Shown here: positions 8,782 through 20,439 of the stretch, piece after piece
How positions within the stretch are numbered: position 1 is the stretch's first letter
How the letters are laid out: the number at the start of each line of letters is the position of its first letter
Origin: Geodermatophilus siccatus
Lineage (GTDB): Bacteria; Actinomycetota; Actinomycetes; Mycobacteriales; Geodermatophilaceae
Assembly: GCF_900103785.1 (NCBI RefSeq)
Contig: NZ_FNHE01000008.1
Span: forward strand, 129,270 to 193,269
DNA: 64,000 nt
Direction of reading: 5' to 3'
Program-made: the position numbers and the translations under genes
The notes under the pieces: model-generated
Databases searched by the model: none
Seen by the model: only the letters and a program-made list of their open reading frames with translations
What the model was told of the DNA's origin: nothing

Positions 8782-10719
8782 ATGTCCACCACAGCCCCAC
8801 CCGCGGCGCCGGGCAAGCGCCGCAAGCACCCCGTCGACGAGGTCCCTCCTGCGGGGAAGCTCGCGGTCTACGGCATCCAGCACCTGCTCGCCTTCTACGC
8901 CGGCGCGGTGATCGTGCCGATCCTGCTGGCCGGCGCCATCGGACTGTCCGACCGCGAGCTCATCCACCTGATCAACGCCGACCTGTTCACCTGCGGCATC
9001 GCGTCGATCATCCAGTCGGTCGGCTTCTGGAAGGTCGGCGTCCGCCTGCCGCTGCTGCAGGGCGTCACCTTCACCGCGGTCTCGCCGATGATCGCCATCG
9101 GGCTGGCCGCGGGCGGCGGGACCGAGGGGCTGCTCGTCATCTACGGCGCGGTCATCGTCGCCGGGCTGTTCACCTTCGCCATCGCCCCGTACTTCAGCCG
9201 CCTCATCCGGTTCTTCCCCCCGGTCGTCACCGGGTCGGTCATCACGATCATCGGCATCGCGCTGCTCCCGGTGGCCGCGGCCGATGCCGTCGGTGGCGCG
9301 GCCGACCCGGACCCGGGCAACGCGCGCAACCTCGCGTACGCGCTGGGCACGCTGGCCCTGATCGTGCTCATGCAGCGGTTCTTCCGCGGCTTCCTGGCGA
9401 CGGTCGCCGTCCTGGTCGGGCTGGTCGTCGGCACGCTGACCGCCTGGGCGCTGGGCGACGCCACCTTCGGCGCGGTGGCCGACTCGTCGTGGATCGGCGT
9501 GACCACGCCGTTCTACTTCGGCTGGCCGAAGTTCAGCCTGGCCGCCATCGTGTCGATGATCGTTGTCATGCTGATCACCGCGGTGGAGACCACCGGTGAC
9601 GTGTTCGCCACGGGCGAGATCGTCGACAAGCGGGTCGGTCGCAAGGACATCGCCGCGGCGCTGCGCGCCGACGGCCTGGCCACCACGATCGGCGGCGTCC
9701 TCAACTCCTTCCCCTACACCTGCTTCGCCGAGAACGTCGGCCTGGTGCGCCTCACCCAGGTGAAGAGCCGCTGGGTCGTCGCCGCGGCGGGCGGCTTCAT
9801 GATCCTCGTCGGCCTGGTGCCCAAGGCCGGTGCCGTGGTGGCCGGCATCCCGCACCCCGTGCTCGGCGGGGCGGCGCTGGCGATGTTCGCGACCGTGGCG
9901 GTCGTCGGCATCCAGACGCTGAGCCGGGTGGACTTCAACGACCACCGCAACGTGGTCATCGTCGCCACCAGCCTGGGGCTGGCGCTGCTGGTCACCGTCC
10001 AGCCGGGGATCGCCGAGGCGGTGCCGTCGTGGGCCCGGATCATCCTCGGCAGCGGCATCACGCTGGGCAGCATCTCCGCGATCGTGCTGAACGCCGTCTT
10101 CCACCACATCGGGCGCCCCCACGGCCCCGCCGTCGCCGGCATCCCGGGGCAGCGGCAGGTCCGGCTGCAGGACGTCAACGCGATGAGCCGCGAGGAGTTC
10201 GTCGCCACCTTCGGCCGGCTGTTCCAGGGCCCGACGTGGGTGGTGGAGAACGCCTACACCCAGCGGCCGTTCGCCGACACCGCCTCGCTGCGGCTGGCCT
10301 TCCAGGAGGCCCTGTTCGCGGCCACCCCGGAGCAGCAGCGGCAGCTGATGGACGCCTACCCGGCGCTGGGCAGCGACACGGTCGCCGAGGGGACGGCGGG
10401 GGAGCAGTCCACCCTCGACCAGGCGACCGCGGGCCTCACCCGGCTGACCGACGAGGACCACGCCGCCTTCCGCGAGGTGACCACCGCGTACCGGGAGAAG
10501 TTCGGCTTCCCGCTCATCGTCTGCGTCCGCGACAACCCCAGCCGGGAGCGGATCCTCGAGCAGGGCCGGGCCCGCATGCAGAACTCGCCCGTCCAGGAGC
10601 ACGCGGCCGCGCTCATCGAGATCGCGAAGATCGCCGGGCACCGGTTCGACGACCTGGTGGCCGACGCCAACCCGATCCACAGCGCGCGGACCCAGCGCTA
10701 CGGCGCGACCGCGCTGTAA
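8782..10719 (+). CDS. NCS2 xanthine/uracil-type permease fused to an OHCU-decarboxylase-like domain
   Basis: The 645-residue product starts at ATG 8782 (AACGAGGAG upstream). Residues about 20-455 form a nucleobase:cation symporter-2 permease with 12-14 membrane helices: VYGIQHLLAFYAGAVIVPIL, then a NAT-type block around TGDVFATGEIVDKR. Residues about 464-630 match 2-oxo-4-hydroxy-4-carboxy-5-ureidoimidazoline decarboxylase (UraD): ENAYTQRPF, YREKFGFPLIVCV and an E-x3-ALIEIAKIAGHR helix. The catalytic His of the family's HPxLG motif is Tyr526 here, and the catalytic Glu of the EQ-x-x-AGL motif appears as Asp546. The domain may be inactive, altered, or a sensor or tether on the cytosolic face. 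It heads the xdh operon. Confidence 0.9.
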   Translation: MSTTAPPAAPGKRRKHPVDEVPPAGKLAVYGIQHLLAFYAGAVIVPILLAGAIGLSDRELIHLINADLFTCGIASIIQSVGFWKVGVRLPLLQGVTFTAVSPMIAIGLAAGGGTEGLLVIYGAVIVAGLFTFAIAPYFSRLIRFFPPVVTGSVITIIGIALLPVAAADAVGGAADPDPGNARNLAYALGTLALIVLMQRFFRGFLATVAVLVGLVVGTLTAWALGDATFGAVADSSWIGVTTPFYFGWPKFSLAAIVSMIVVMLITAVETTGDVFATGEIVDKRVGRKDIAAALRADGLATTIGGVLNSFPYTCFAENVGLVRLTQVKSRWVVAAAGGFMILVGLVPKAGAVVAGIPHPVLGGAALAMFATVAVVGIQTLSRVDFNDHRNVVIVATSLGLALLVTVQPGIAEAVPSWARIILGSGITLGSISAIVLNAVFHHIGRPHGPAVAGIPGQRQVRLQDVNAMSREEFVATFGRLFQGPTWVVENAYTQRPFADTASLRLAFQEALFAATPEQQRQLMDAYPALGSDTVAEGTAGEQSTLDQATAGLTRLTDEDHAAFREVTTAYREKFGFPLIVCVRDNPSRERILEQGRARMQNSPVQEHAAALIEIAKIAGHRFDDLVADANPIHSARTQRYGATAL

Positions 10720-10755
10720 CCAGCACGCGGGAGGCTGGAGGCGACCTCCGGCCCC

Positions 10756-10782
10756 GGCCGGGCGGCGGACCGCCGCCCGGCC
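10756..10782 (+). terminator. Intercistronic hairpin between permease and xdhA
   Basis: GGCCGGGCGGCG pairs perfectly with CGCCGCCCGGCC across a GAC loop (12-bp stem) in the 90-bp gap. No U-tract follows. In an otherwise continuous operon it could cause partial termination or mark an mRNA processing site, lowering xdh relative to the permease or protecting the upstream 3' end. Confidence 0.5.
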
Positions 10783-10809
10783 GGCCCGAGACAGACAGGA
10801 GCAGCAGCG

Positions 10810-12269
10810 ATGCAGTCGCCAGCCGTCACCGTGAACGGGCGGTCGATCCCGCTCGACGGCACCACGCCACACACCACCGCGCTCGACTGGCTGCGGACGC
10901 AGGGACTCGTCGGGTGCAAGGAGGGCTGCGCCGAGGGGGAGTGCGGGGCGTGCTCCGTCCTCGTCGCGCGGCCCGGGAGGACGACCCCCACGCGGTGGAC
11001 GGCCCTCAACGCCTGCCTGGTCCCCGTCGCCGCCCTCGCCGGGCAGGAGCTCGTGACCGCCGAGGGCCTGGGCACCCCGGACGCGCTGCACCCCGTCCAG
11101 CGGGAGATGGCCGAGCGGGGCGGCTCGCAGTGCGGGTACTGCACCCCCGGCTTCGTCTGCAGCATGGCGGCGGAGTACTACCGCGCCGACCGCGCCCCGG
11201 CCGCGGCCTCCGACGGCCACGGGGGCGGCGGGCCGGACCACCTGCACGGCCCGAACGGGTTCGACCTGCACGCCCTCAGCGGCAACCTCTGCCGCTGCAC
11301 CGGTTACCGGCCCATCCGCGACGCCGCCTTCGCGCTCGGCGCCCCGGAGGACGACGACCTGCTGGCGGCCCGGCGCAGCCAGCCGCCACCGGAGGTGCCC
11401 GCGACCCGCGTCGCCGCCGACGGGGCGGAGTTCGTCCGGCCGTCCGGGCTCGCCGAGGCGCTGACCCTGCTGGCCGAGCGGCCCGAGGCGCTGCTCGTCG
11501 CCGGGTGCACCGACTGGGGCGTCGACGTCAACCTGCGCGGGCAGCGCGCGCCGTTGGTGGTGGCGATCGACCAACTCCCGGAGCTGCGCGGCTTCGCCGT
11601 CACGGACTCCGCGGTGGAGATCGGTGCGGCGCTGAGCCTGTCGGAGGTCGAGGAGCGGCTCGCCGGACGGCTCCCGCTGCTCGACCAGGTCTTCCCCCAG
11701 TTCGCCTCGCGGCTGATCCGCAACGGCGCCACGATCGGCGGCAACCTCGGCACCGGCTCGCCCATCGGCGACACGACGCCGGCGCTGCTGGCCCTCGAGG
11801 CCACCGTCGTCCTCGCCTCGCTCGACGGCCAGCGCGAGGTCGAACTGGCCGACTACTTCACCGGGTACCGCCGCAGCGTGCGACGCGCCGACGAGGTCAT
11901 CCGCGCCGTCCGGGTGCCGCTGCCCCCGGCCGGGCTGGCCGCCTTCCACAAGGTGGCCAAGCGGCGCTTCGACGACATCTCCAGCGTCGCGATCGCCTTC
12001 GCCCTCGACGTGCGCGGCGGCGTCGTGCGGCGGGCGCGGATCGGCCTCGGCGGGGTGGCCGCCACGCCGGTGCGCGCCCGGGCCACCGAGGAGGCCCTCA
12101 CCGACCGGCCGTGGGACGCCGACACGGTGCGGGAGGCGGCCGCCGTGCTGGCCGGCGAGGGCACCCCGCTCGACGACCACCGGTCCAGCGCCGCCTACCG
12201 GTCGGCGATGTTGGGCCAGGCCCTGCACCGGCTGTTCGCCGAGAACCCGACGCCTTCGGAGGTGGGAGC

Positions 12270-12273
<4 letters not shown>
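10810..12273 (+). CDS. xdhA: Xanthine dehydrogenase small subunit (2Fe-2S and FAD)
   Basis: The 487-residue subunit carries electrons from the molybdenum site to NAD+. Residues 1-170 hold two 2Fe-2S clusters: GCKEGCAEGECGAC near 35-48 and QCGYCTPGF with GNLCRCTGYRPI further on. Residues about 195-360 are the FAD-binding part (LLVAGCTDWGVDVNL; IRNGATIGGNLGTGSPIGD), and the rest is the CO-dehydrogenase flavoprotein C-terminal domain. A glycine/histidine-rich linker around 155-165 separates the cluster motifs. The stop overlaps the xdhB start as ATGA. Confidence 0.95.
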
Positions 12274-14717
<2,444 letters not shown>

Positions 14718-14727
14718 GGGAGCGGTC

Positions 14728-15597
14728 GTGGAGTGGACGAAGGCGATCGAGGAGCTGCGCGCCGGCCGGCGCCGCGGCGTGCTGGTCACGGTGGCGGCGG
14801 TCCGCGGGCACGCCCCCCGCGGGGCCGGCGCCAAGATGGTCGTGGCCGCCGACCGCACCTGGTGCTCGGTCGGCGGCGGCAACCTCGAGGCGGTCGCGGT
14901 GGCCCGGGCGCGGGAGCTGCTCGGCACCCGGGGGTCGCGGCCCGAGCTGCTGACCGTCGCGCTGTCGGACAAGGCCCCCTACCAGCACGGCGTCCAGTGC
15001 TGCGGGGGAGAGGTGACGCTGCTGCTGGAGCCGCTGCCGGTCGCGCCGGCGGTCGCCGTCTTCGGCATCGGGCACGTCGGGCTGGAGCTGGCGCGGATCC
15101 TCGCCCGGCGGGACCTGGACCTGCACCTGGTCGACTCGCGCCCGGAGCAGCTCGCCGACGAGCGGCTGGCCGTGCTGGCCGACGCGGTGGCGACGGTGCA
15201 CGTGCACCACGTGCCGGTGCTGCCGGAGCTGGTGCTGGCCGAGCTGCCGCCCGGGGCGCACGTGCTGGTCATGACGCACGACCACGCCGAGGACGCCGCC
15301 CTCTGCGACGCCGCGCTGCGCACCCCCGGGCTGGGCTCCATCGGGCTCATCGGCTCGGCGGCGAAGTGGTCCCGATTCCGGCGCAAGCTCGCCGACGAGG
15401 GCCACCCGGACGAGGCGATCGACCGGATCACCACGCCCATCGGGCTGCCCGGGCTGACCGGCAAGGACCCCTCGACCATCGCGATCGGCGTGGCCGCCGC
15501 GCTGGTGGCGACGCTCGAGCGGGAGGCGGAGGGAGCGGACGGCGCGCAGGCCGCCGCGGACCCTGGACGGGTCCCGGCCCCGGGAGCACCGTCGTGA
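14728..15597 (+). CDS. xdhC: XdhC, cofactor insertion protein for xanthine dehydrogenase
   Basis: XdhC binds molybdenum cofactor, promotes its sulfuration and inserts it into XdhB. The 289-residue protein has the N-terminal XdhC/CoxI domain (VRGHAPRGAGAKMVV; HGVQCCGGEV) and a C-terminal Rossmann domain beginning VFGIGHVGLELARIL near residue 111. GTG 14728 follows xdhB by 10 bp with GGGAG before it. The end overlaps guaD as GTGA. Confidence 0.93.
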   Translation: MEWTKAIEELRAGRRRGVLVTVAAVRGHAPRGAGAKMVVAADRTWCSVGGGNLEAVAVARARELLGTRGSRPELLTVALSDKAPYQHGVQCCGGEVTLLLEPLPVAPAVAVFGIGHVGLELARILARRDLDLHLVDSRPEQLADERLAVLADAVATVHVHHVPVLPELVLAELPPGAHVLVMTHDHAEDAALCDAALRTPGLGSIGLIGSAAKWSRFRRKLADEGHPDEAIDRITTPIGLPGLTGKDPSTIAIGVAAALVATLEREAEGADGAQAAADPGRVPAPGAPS

Positions 15598-16892
15598 CGA
15601 TCTACCGCGGCACGGTCCTCGACACCCCCGTCGACCCGTTCACGGGAGGGACGCTCCGCGCCGACGCCGACGCCGGGTTGCTGGTGCGCGACGGGACGAT
15701 CGAGGCCCGGGGCGGCTTCGCCGAGCTGCGCGCGCGGCACCCCGGCGAGGAGGTCGTCTACCTGCGCGGCGGGCTGGTGCTGCCGGGCTTCGTCGACACC
15801 CACGTCCACTTCCCCCAGGTCCGGGCGATCGGCGGGCTGGGCATGCCGCTGCTGGACTGGCTCTCCCGCTGCGCCCTCCCCGAGGAGGCGCGGCTGGCCG
15901 ACGGTGGGTACGCCCGGGCCGTCGCGGCGGAGTTCGTCAGCGGCCTGGTCCAGGCGGGCACGACGACGGCCCTGGTGTTCGGCGCCCACTTCGCCTCGGC
16001 GGTCGACGCGTTGTTCGCCGAGGCCGCCCGCACCGGCCTGCGGATCACCAGCGGTCTGGTCGTCAGCGACCGGCTGCTGCGCGACGAGCTCCACACGACG
16101 CCGCAGCGCGCCTACGACGAGGGGCTCGCCCTGGCCCGGCGCTGGCACGGCGTGGGGGCCAGCCGCTACGCCGTCATCCCGCGGTTCTCGCTGTCGTGCG
16201 GCGACCCCCTCCTGCAGTCGTGCGGGTCGCTGCTCACCGACGTCGAGGGGGCGTGGTTCACCTCGCACGTCAACGAGAACGTCCGGGAGATCGCCGCCGT
16301 CGCCGAGCTCTTCGACGGCCGCCGGTACCTGGACACCTACGACCGGCACGGGCTCATCGGCCGCCGCAGCGTGCTGGCGCACAACGTGCACCCCTCGGAC
16401 GACGAGCTGGCGTGCCTGGCCTCGCGGGGCGCGAGTGTCGCCCACTGCCCGACCAGCAACGCGGCCCTCGGCAGCGGGCTCTTCCCGCTCGCCCGCCACC
16501 TGGCCCACGGCGTCCGGGTGGCGCTCGGCTCCGACGTCGGCGCCGGCACGGGGTTCTGTCTGCTCAAGGAGGGGCTGCAGGCCTACTTCGTGCAGCAGCT
16601 GCTCGGCGACGACGGCGCGCGGCTGACGTCGACCCACCTGCTGCACCTCGCGACCGCCGCCGGAGCCGACGTGCTCGGGCTCCGGGACCGGACCGGTGAC
16701 CTCGGGGCGGGGCGGCGCTTCGACGCCGTGTGGCTGCGGCCCTCCGCAGGCACGGCCCTCGACGTGGCGCTGCGCCACGCGGCGGACCCCGAGGACGCAC
16801 TGGCCAAGGCCTTCGTGCTGGGCTCACCGGCCGACATCGACACGGTGTGGGTGGACGGCCGGCCGTGCCGGAGCAGGAACCCCGTCGCCTGA
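15594..16892 (+). CDS. guaD: Guanine deaminase
   Basis: This amidohydrolase-superfamily enzyme deaminates guanine to xanthine, feeding xanthine dehydrogenase. The 432-residue frame begins at GTG 15594, overlapping the xdhC stop. Metal-binding His70 and His72 lie in VDTHVHFPQ; SHVNENVREI, LAHNVHPSDDELA and the SDVGAGTGFCLL block (metal Asp) follow in order as expected for GuaD. It is the last gene of this operon; a 447-bp control region follows. Confidence 0.94.
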   Translation: MTIYRGTVLDTPVDPFTGGTLRADADAGLLVRDGTIEARGGFAELRARHPGEEVVYLRGGLVLPGFVDTHVHFPQVRAIGGLGMPLLDWLSRCALPEEARLADGGYARAVAAEFVSGLVQAGTTTALVFGAHFASAVDALFAEAARTGLRITSGLVVSDRLLRDELHTTPQRAYDEGLALARRWHGVGASRYAVIPRFSLSCGDPLLQSCGSLLTDVEGAWFTSHVNENVREIAAVAELFDGRRYLDTYDRHGLIGRRSVLAHNVHPSDDELACLASRGASVAHCPTSNAALGSGLFPLARHLAHGVRVALGSDVGAGTGFCLLKEGLQAYFVQQLLGDDGARLTSTHLLHLATAAGADVLGLRDRTGDLGAGRRFDAVWLRPSAGTALDVALRHAADPEDALAKAFVLGSPADIDTVWVDGRPCRSRNPVA

Positions 16893-17114
16893 CGTCCGCC
16901 CGGGTGCGGTGGGCGGCCAGGTCCACGGCGTCGACGGCTCGCTCCGGCACCCGCGGGGGCCCGACGTCGCCGGTCCGACCGGGCGCACCCGGTGCACGGG
17001 CCGGGGGTCCCTGCGCAATTCTCCCACCGGTCTCCCGGGAATTCGGCTGCCCGGACGCCGGGTGCGTCCGGTGTGATGGTCGGTCCTCCGCGGCGGAGCA
17101 AATGTCGGGCCAAT

Positions 17115-17131
17115 GTCGAATGCATTTCGAC
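17115..17131. promoter_or_regulatory. Perfect palindrome upstream of the allantoin promoter
   Basis: GTCGAA at 17115-17120 and TTCGAC at 17126-17131 are exact inverted arms around TGCAT. It lies 8 bp upstream of the shared box and has no counterpart at the permease promoter, so it may be a second operator specific to the allantoin branch. Confidence 0.4.
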
Positions 17132-17138
17132 GGCGCGC

Positions 17139-17153
17139 AGTATGTCGTATATC
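17139..17153. promoter_or_regulatory. Shared regulatory box 3 (AGTAT-N5-ATATC)
   Basis: AGTATGTCGTATATC is identical to box 2 except for one central base and ends 13 bp before the -35, as box 2 does. The conserved distance supports an activator that touches RNA polymerase. Confidence 0.65.
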
Positions 17154-17166
17154 CAGCCGTCGCCCA

Positions 17167-17196
17167 TTGACCGGGACACTCGCCCGCTCCTAGCGT
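17167..17196 (+). promoter_or_regulatory. Promoter of the allantoin/urate operon
   Basis: TTGACC (17167-17172), 18-bp spacer and TAGCGT (17191-17196), embedded in CGCTCCTAGCGT shared with the permease promoter. It would drive allB through the second permease and perhaps beyond. Confidence 0.6.
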
Positions 17197-17339
17197 TCCG
17201 GACAACGGACAAGCGTTTCGACGGGGTCCGGGAAACGTGCGACCGGCACCCGCTGCCGGTGCTCCCGCACCCACTCCTGCGCCGTTCGTCCGTGCCCGGA
17301 CCACTCCACCGCCCTCATCCCTCGGCAACGGGAGGCCTC

Positions 17340-18692
17340 GTGACCCGGTACGACACGGTCCTGCGCGCTCGCCGTCTCGTGACGGCCGGGCGCGAGCAGG
17401 CCGGCTGCGTCGGGATCAGCGACGGGCGCATCGTCGCCGTCGAGCCGCTGGAGTCCGGTCTGGAGGGACGACGCGTCGTCGAGCTCGGCGAGGACGTCGT
17501 CCTGCTCCCCGGCCTGGTCGACGCCCACGTGCACGTCAACGAGCCCGGCCGCACCGAGTGGGAGGGGTTCGCGTCGGCGACGCGGGCGGCTGCCGCCGGT
17601 GGCGTCACCACGATCCTCGACATGCCCCTCAACAGCATCCCGCCGACCGTGGACGTGGCCGCGCTGGAGGTGAAGCGCAAGAGCGCCCTGGGCCAGATCT
17701 CCGTCGACGTCGGCTTCTGGGGTGGCGCCGTCCCCGGGAACCTGGGGGAGCTGACCGCGCTGCACGCCGCGGGCGTCTTCGGCTTCAAGTGCTTCCTGGT
17801 GCACTCGGGTGTCGAGGAGTTCCCCCCGCTGCGTCCGGAGGACCTCGAGGACTACCTGCGGGTCCTGCGGACCGTCGACGGGCTGCTCATCGTCCACGCC
17901 GAGGACGGCGACGAGATCGAGCAGGCCCCCAGCGCGCACAGCGACGACTACCGCGACTTCCTGTCCTCCCGGCCACGGGTGGCGGAGGACCGGGCCATCG
18001 GCCGGGTCATCGACGCCGCCCGGGCCACGGGTGCGCGGGCGCACATCCTGCACCTGTCCAGCAGCGACGCCCTGCCGCTGATCGCCGAGGCGCGCCGCGA
18101 CGGCGTCCGGATCACCGCCGAGACCTGCCCGCACTACCTGACGTTCGCGGCCGAGGAGATCCCCGCGGGGGCGACGCAGTTCAAGTGCTGCCCGCCCATC
18201 CGGGAGGCGGCCAACCGCGAGCGGCTGTGGCAGGGACTCGCCGACGGGACGATCGACTGCATCGTCTCCGACCACTCGCCGTGCACCCCGGAGCTCAAGC
18301 GGCTCGACCTGGGCGACTTCGCGCAGGCGTGGGGCGGCATCTCCTCGCTGCAGCTCGGCCTCTCCGACGTGTGGACCGAGGCCCGGCGGCGCGGCTTCGC
18401 CCTCCCCGACGTCGTGCGCTGGATGGCCGAGCGGCCGGCACAGCTCGCCGGGCTGCAGCGCAAGGGCCGCATCGAGCCCGGCTACGACGCCGACTTCTGC
18501 GTCTTCGCGCCGGACGACGGTTTCGTCGTCGACCCCGCCACGCTCTTCCACCGCAACCCCATCACCCCCTACGCGGGCCGGCGGCTCGACGGGGTCGTCC
18601 GCAGCACCTGGCTGCGCGGCCTCGAGACCGGCGGCGCAGAGCCGGCCGGCGACCGCCCGCGGGGGCACCTGCTGACCCGAGGAGAGGCATGA
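17340..18692 (+). CDS. allB: Allantoinase
   Basis: This zinc amidohydrolase opens allantoin to allantoate. The 450-residue frame begins at GTG 17340 (ACGGGAGG upstream); the frame stays open further upstream but only through the promoter. Metal ligands are His63 and His65 in VDAHVHVNEPG; the modified-lysine position is expected in GFKCFLVHSG; later ligands lie in IVHAED, ILHLSSS and SDHSPCTPE. Dihydropyrimidinases and dihydroorotases are relatives, but the position next to allantoicase settles the call. The end overlaps alc as ATGA. Confidence 0.95.
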   Translation: MTRYDTVLRARRLVTAGREQAGCVGISDGRIVAVEPLESGLEGRRVVELGEDVVLLPGLVDAHVHVNEPGRTEWEGFASATRAAAAGGVTTILDMPLNSIPPTVDVAALEVKRKSALGQISVDVGFWGGAVPGNLGELTALHAAGVFGFKCFLVHSGVEEFPPLRPEDLEDYLRVLRTVDGLLIVHAEDGDEIEQAPSAHSDDYRDFLSSRPRVAEDRAIGRVIDAARATGARAHILHLSSSDALPLIAEARRDGVRITAETCPHYLTFAAEEIPAGATQFKCCPPIREAANRERLWQGLADGTIDCIVSDHSPCTPELKRLDLGDFAQAWGGISSLQLGLSDVWTEARRRGFALPDVVRWMAERPAQLAGLQRKGRIEPGYDADFCVFAPDDGFVVDPATLFHRNPITPYAGRRLDGVVRSTWLRGLETGGAEPAGDRPRGHLLTRGEA

Positions 18693-19918
18693 CAGTGAGC
18701 AGCCCCGTGCAGGAACGGTCCGGCGTCGCGACGGTGGACCCCGGAGCCGACGCGGCGCCGGTGCAGGACTCCACCCGCCTGCCCGACCTGGCCTCGCGCA
18801 GCCTGGGCGGCAGCGTCGTCCACGCCAACGACGAGCTGTTCGCCGAGCGGGAGAACCTGATCAAGCCGGGGGCGCCGACCTACTCGACGTACACCTTCGG
18901 CCACAAGGGTCAGGTCTACGACGGCTGGGAGACGCGCCGGCGCCGCGAGCCCGGCCACGACCACGCCATCGTGCGCCTGGGTGTGCCGGGGATCGTGCGG
19001 GGCGTCGTCGTCGACACCGCCTTCTTCACGGGCAACTACCCGCCCGCCGTGTCGGTCGAGGGCGCCGCGGTCGAGGGCTATCCCTCCCCGGCGGAGCTGC
19101 TGGACGCGGAGTGGGTCCCCCTGGTGCCCCGCTCGCCGGCCGCCGGTGACACGCGGAACGTCTTCGCGGTCGACCAGCCGCAGCGCTTCACCCACGTCCG
19201 CCTGTGCATGTACCCCGACGGCGGGGTGGCCCGGCTGCGGGTGCACGGCGAGGTGGTCCCCGACCCCCGGTTCCTGACGGACGGAGCCGTCGACCTGGCG
19301 GCCCTCGCCAACGGGGGCGTGGTCAGCGGCTGCAGCAACATGTTCTTCTCCTCGCCGACGAACCTCATCTCGCCCGGACTGGCGCGGCTGATGGGGGAGG
19401 GCTGGGAGACCGCCCGCCGCCGCGACGACGGCAACGACTGGGTGGAGTTCTCCCTCGCCGGGCCCGGCGTGGTGCGCCTGGCCGAGCTGGACACGAGCTG
19501 GTTCCTGGGCAACGCCCCCGGCTGGGCCTCCCTCCGCGGCACCCGCCGCCGGGGCGGTGCGGCGGACGGCCCCGAGGAGTGGACCGAGCTGCTGCCCCGG
19601 ACCCGGCTGCAGCCCGACACCCGCCACCTGTTCCGCCTGCCCGACGTCGGCGAGGTCGACACCGTCCGGCTCGACGTCTTCCCCGACGGCGGGATGGCCC
19701 GGGTGCGGCTGCACGGCACGCTCAGCGACCAGGGGCGGGCCGAGCTGGGACTGCGCTGGTTCAACAGCCTGCCGGCCGCCCAGGCCCGGCAGGTGCTGGC
19801 CCGGGAGTGCGGCCTGGACGGCACGGCGGCCGACGACGTCCTCGCCGGCCGGCCGGTTCCCGACCCGAGCGCGCTGCCCGGCGCCGTCCGCTCCCTGCTG
19901 ACCGGAGGTGCCCGGTGA
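18689..19918 (+). CDS. alc: Allantoicase
   Basis: Allantoicase hydrolyses allantoate to ureidoglycolate and urea. The 409-residue protein has the family's internal duplication: two jelly-roll repeats, about residues 45-200 and 215-375, each with a DTAFFTGN / DTSWFLGN element and a later F/YPDGG-x-ARL/VR element. Start ATG 18689 follows GGAGAGG and overlaps allB. About 35 N-terminal residues before the first repeat look disordered. The urea and ureidoglycolate products need enzymes not recognised in this window. Confidence 0.95.
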   Translation: MTVSSPVQERSGVATVDPGADAAPVQDSTRLPDLASRSLGGSVVHANDELFAERENLIKPGAPTYSTYTFGHKGQVYDGWETRRRREPGHDHAIVRLGVPGIVRGVVVDTAFFTGNYPPAVSVEGAAVEGYPSPAELLDAEWVPLVPRSPAAGDTRNVFAVDQPQRFTHVRLCMYPDGGVARLRVHGEVVPDPRFLTDGAVDLAALANGGVVSGCSNMFFSSPTNLISPGLARLMGEGWETARRRDDGNDWVEFSLAGPGVVRLAELDTSWFLGNAPGWASLRGTRRRGGAADGPEEWTELLPRTRLQPDTRHLFRLPDVGEVDTVRLDVFPDGGMARVRLHGTLSDQGRAELGLRWFNSLPAAQARQVLARECGLDGTAADDVLAGRPVPDPSALPGAVRSLLTGGAR

Positions 19919-20439
19919 GCGGGTCCGTGGACGAGCTGCGGGCCGGTCTGGAGACGCTGGACGCGCTGCCCGCCGACCGGGCCGAGGAGCAGCTGGCCGC
20001 CTGCTGCGCGGCCCGCGCCTGGGTCGCCCGCATGGTCGCCGGCCGGCCCTACGCCGACGTCGACGACCTCCTGGCCGCCAGCGACCGGGCGATCGAGGAC
20101 CTCGGACCCGGCGACCTGGCCGAGGCGCTGGCGGCGCACCCCCGCATCGGACAGCGGGTGGCCGGCTCCTCTCCCGAGGCCGCCTGGTCCCGGCAGGAGC
20201 AGTCCGGGATGGACGACGCCGACACCGAGGTCCGCGCCGCGCTGCGCGAGGGCAACCTCGCCTACGAGGAGCGCTTCGACCAGGTCTTCCTGATCCGCGC
20301 GGCCGGCCGGTCACCCGCGGAGATGCTCACCGAGCTCCGCCGACGGCTCGGCAACGACCCCGAGACCGAACGGCGCGAGGTCGCCGAGCAGCTGCGGCAG
20401 ATCACCCGCCTCCGGCTGGAGAGGTCGCTGCAGCCGTGA
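19915..20439 (+). CDS. uraD: OHCU decarboxylase
   Basis: This enzyme decarboxylates OHCU to S-allantoin, the last step from urate. The 174-residue protein retains the catalytic His75 (AAHPRIGQ) and Glu95 (RQEQSGM), unlike the domain fused to the permease at 8782-10719. YEERFDQVFLIRAAGRS matches the family's substrate-pocket strand. GTG 19915 overlaps the alc stop, and its end overlaps the next gene, so it is tightly coupled. Confidence 0.93.
   Translation: MSGSVDELRAGLETLDALPADRAEEQLAACCAARAWVARMVAGRPYADVDDLLAASDRAIEDLGPGDLAEALAAHPRIGQRVAGSSPEAAWSRQEQSGMDDADTEVRAALREGNLAYEERFDQVFLIRAAGRSPAEMLTELRRRLGNDPETERREVAEQLRQITRLRLERSLQP

Larger units (their letters stand above)
16893..17339. other. 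Control region before the allantoin operon
   Basis: The 447 bp carry no supportable gene. In order there are a 17-bp palindrome (17115-17131), the shared box (17139-17153), a promoter (17167-17196) and a leader of about 130 nt to the allantoinase GTG. No strong terminator for guaD was found. Confidence 0.6.

Noticed and set aside
8767-12228. Very long open frame on the reverse strand opposite the permease and xdhA
   Set aside because: Its translation is Arg/Gly/His/Asp-rich without motifs, and the forward strand carries clear enzymes. Long antisense frames are expected at this GC content. The same holds for reverse frames at 12195-14972, 21903-25313 and 59491-63810 and the forward frame at 4320-6557.
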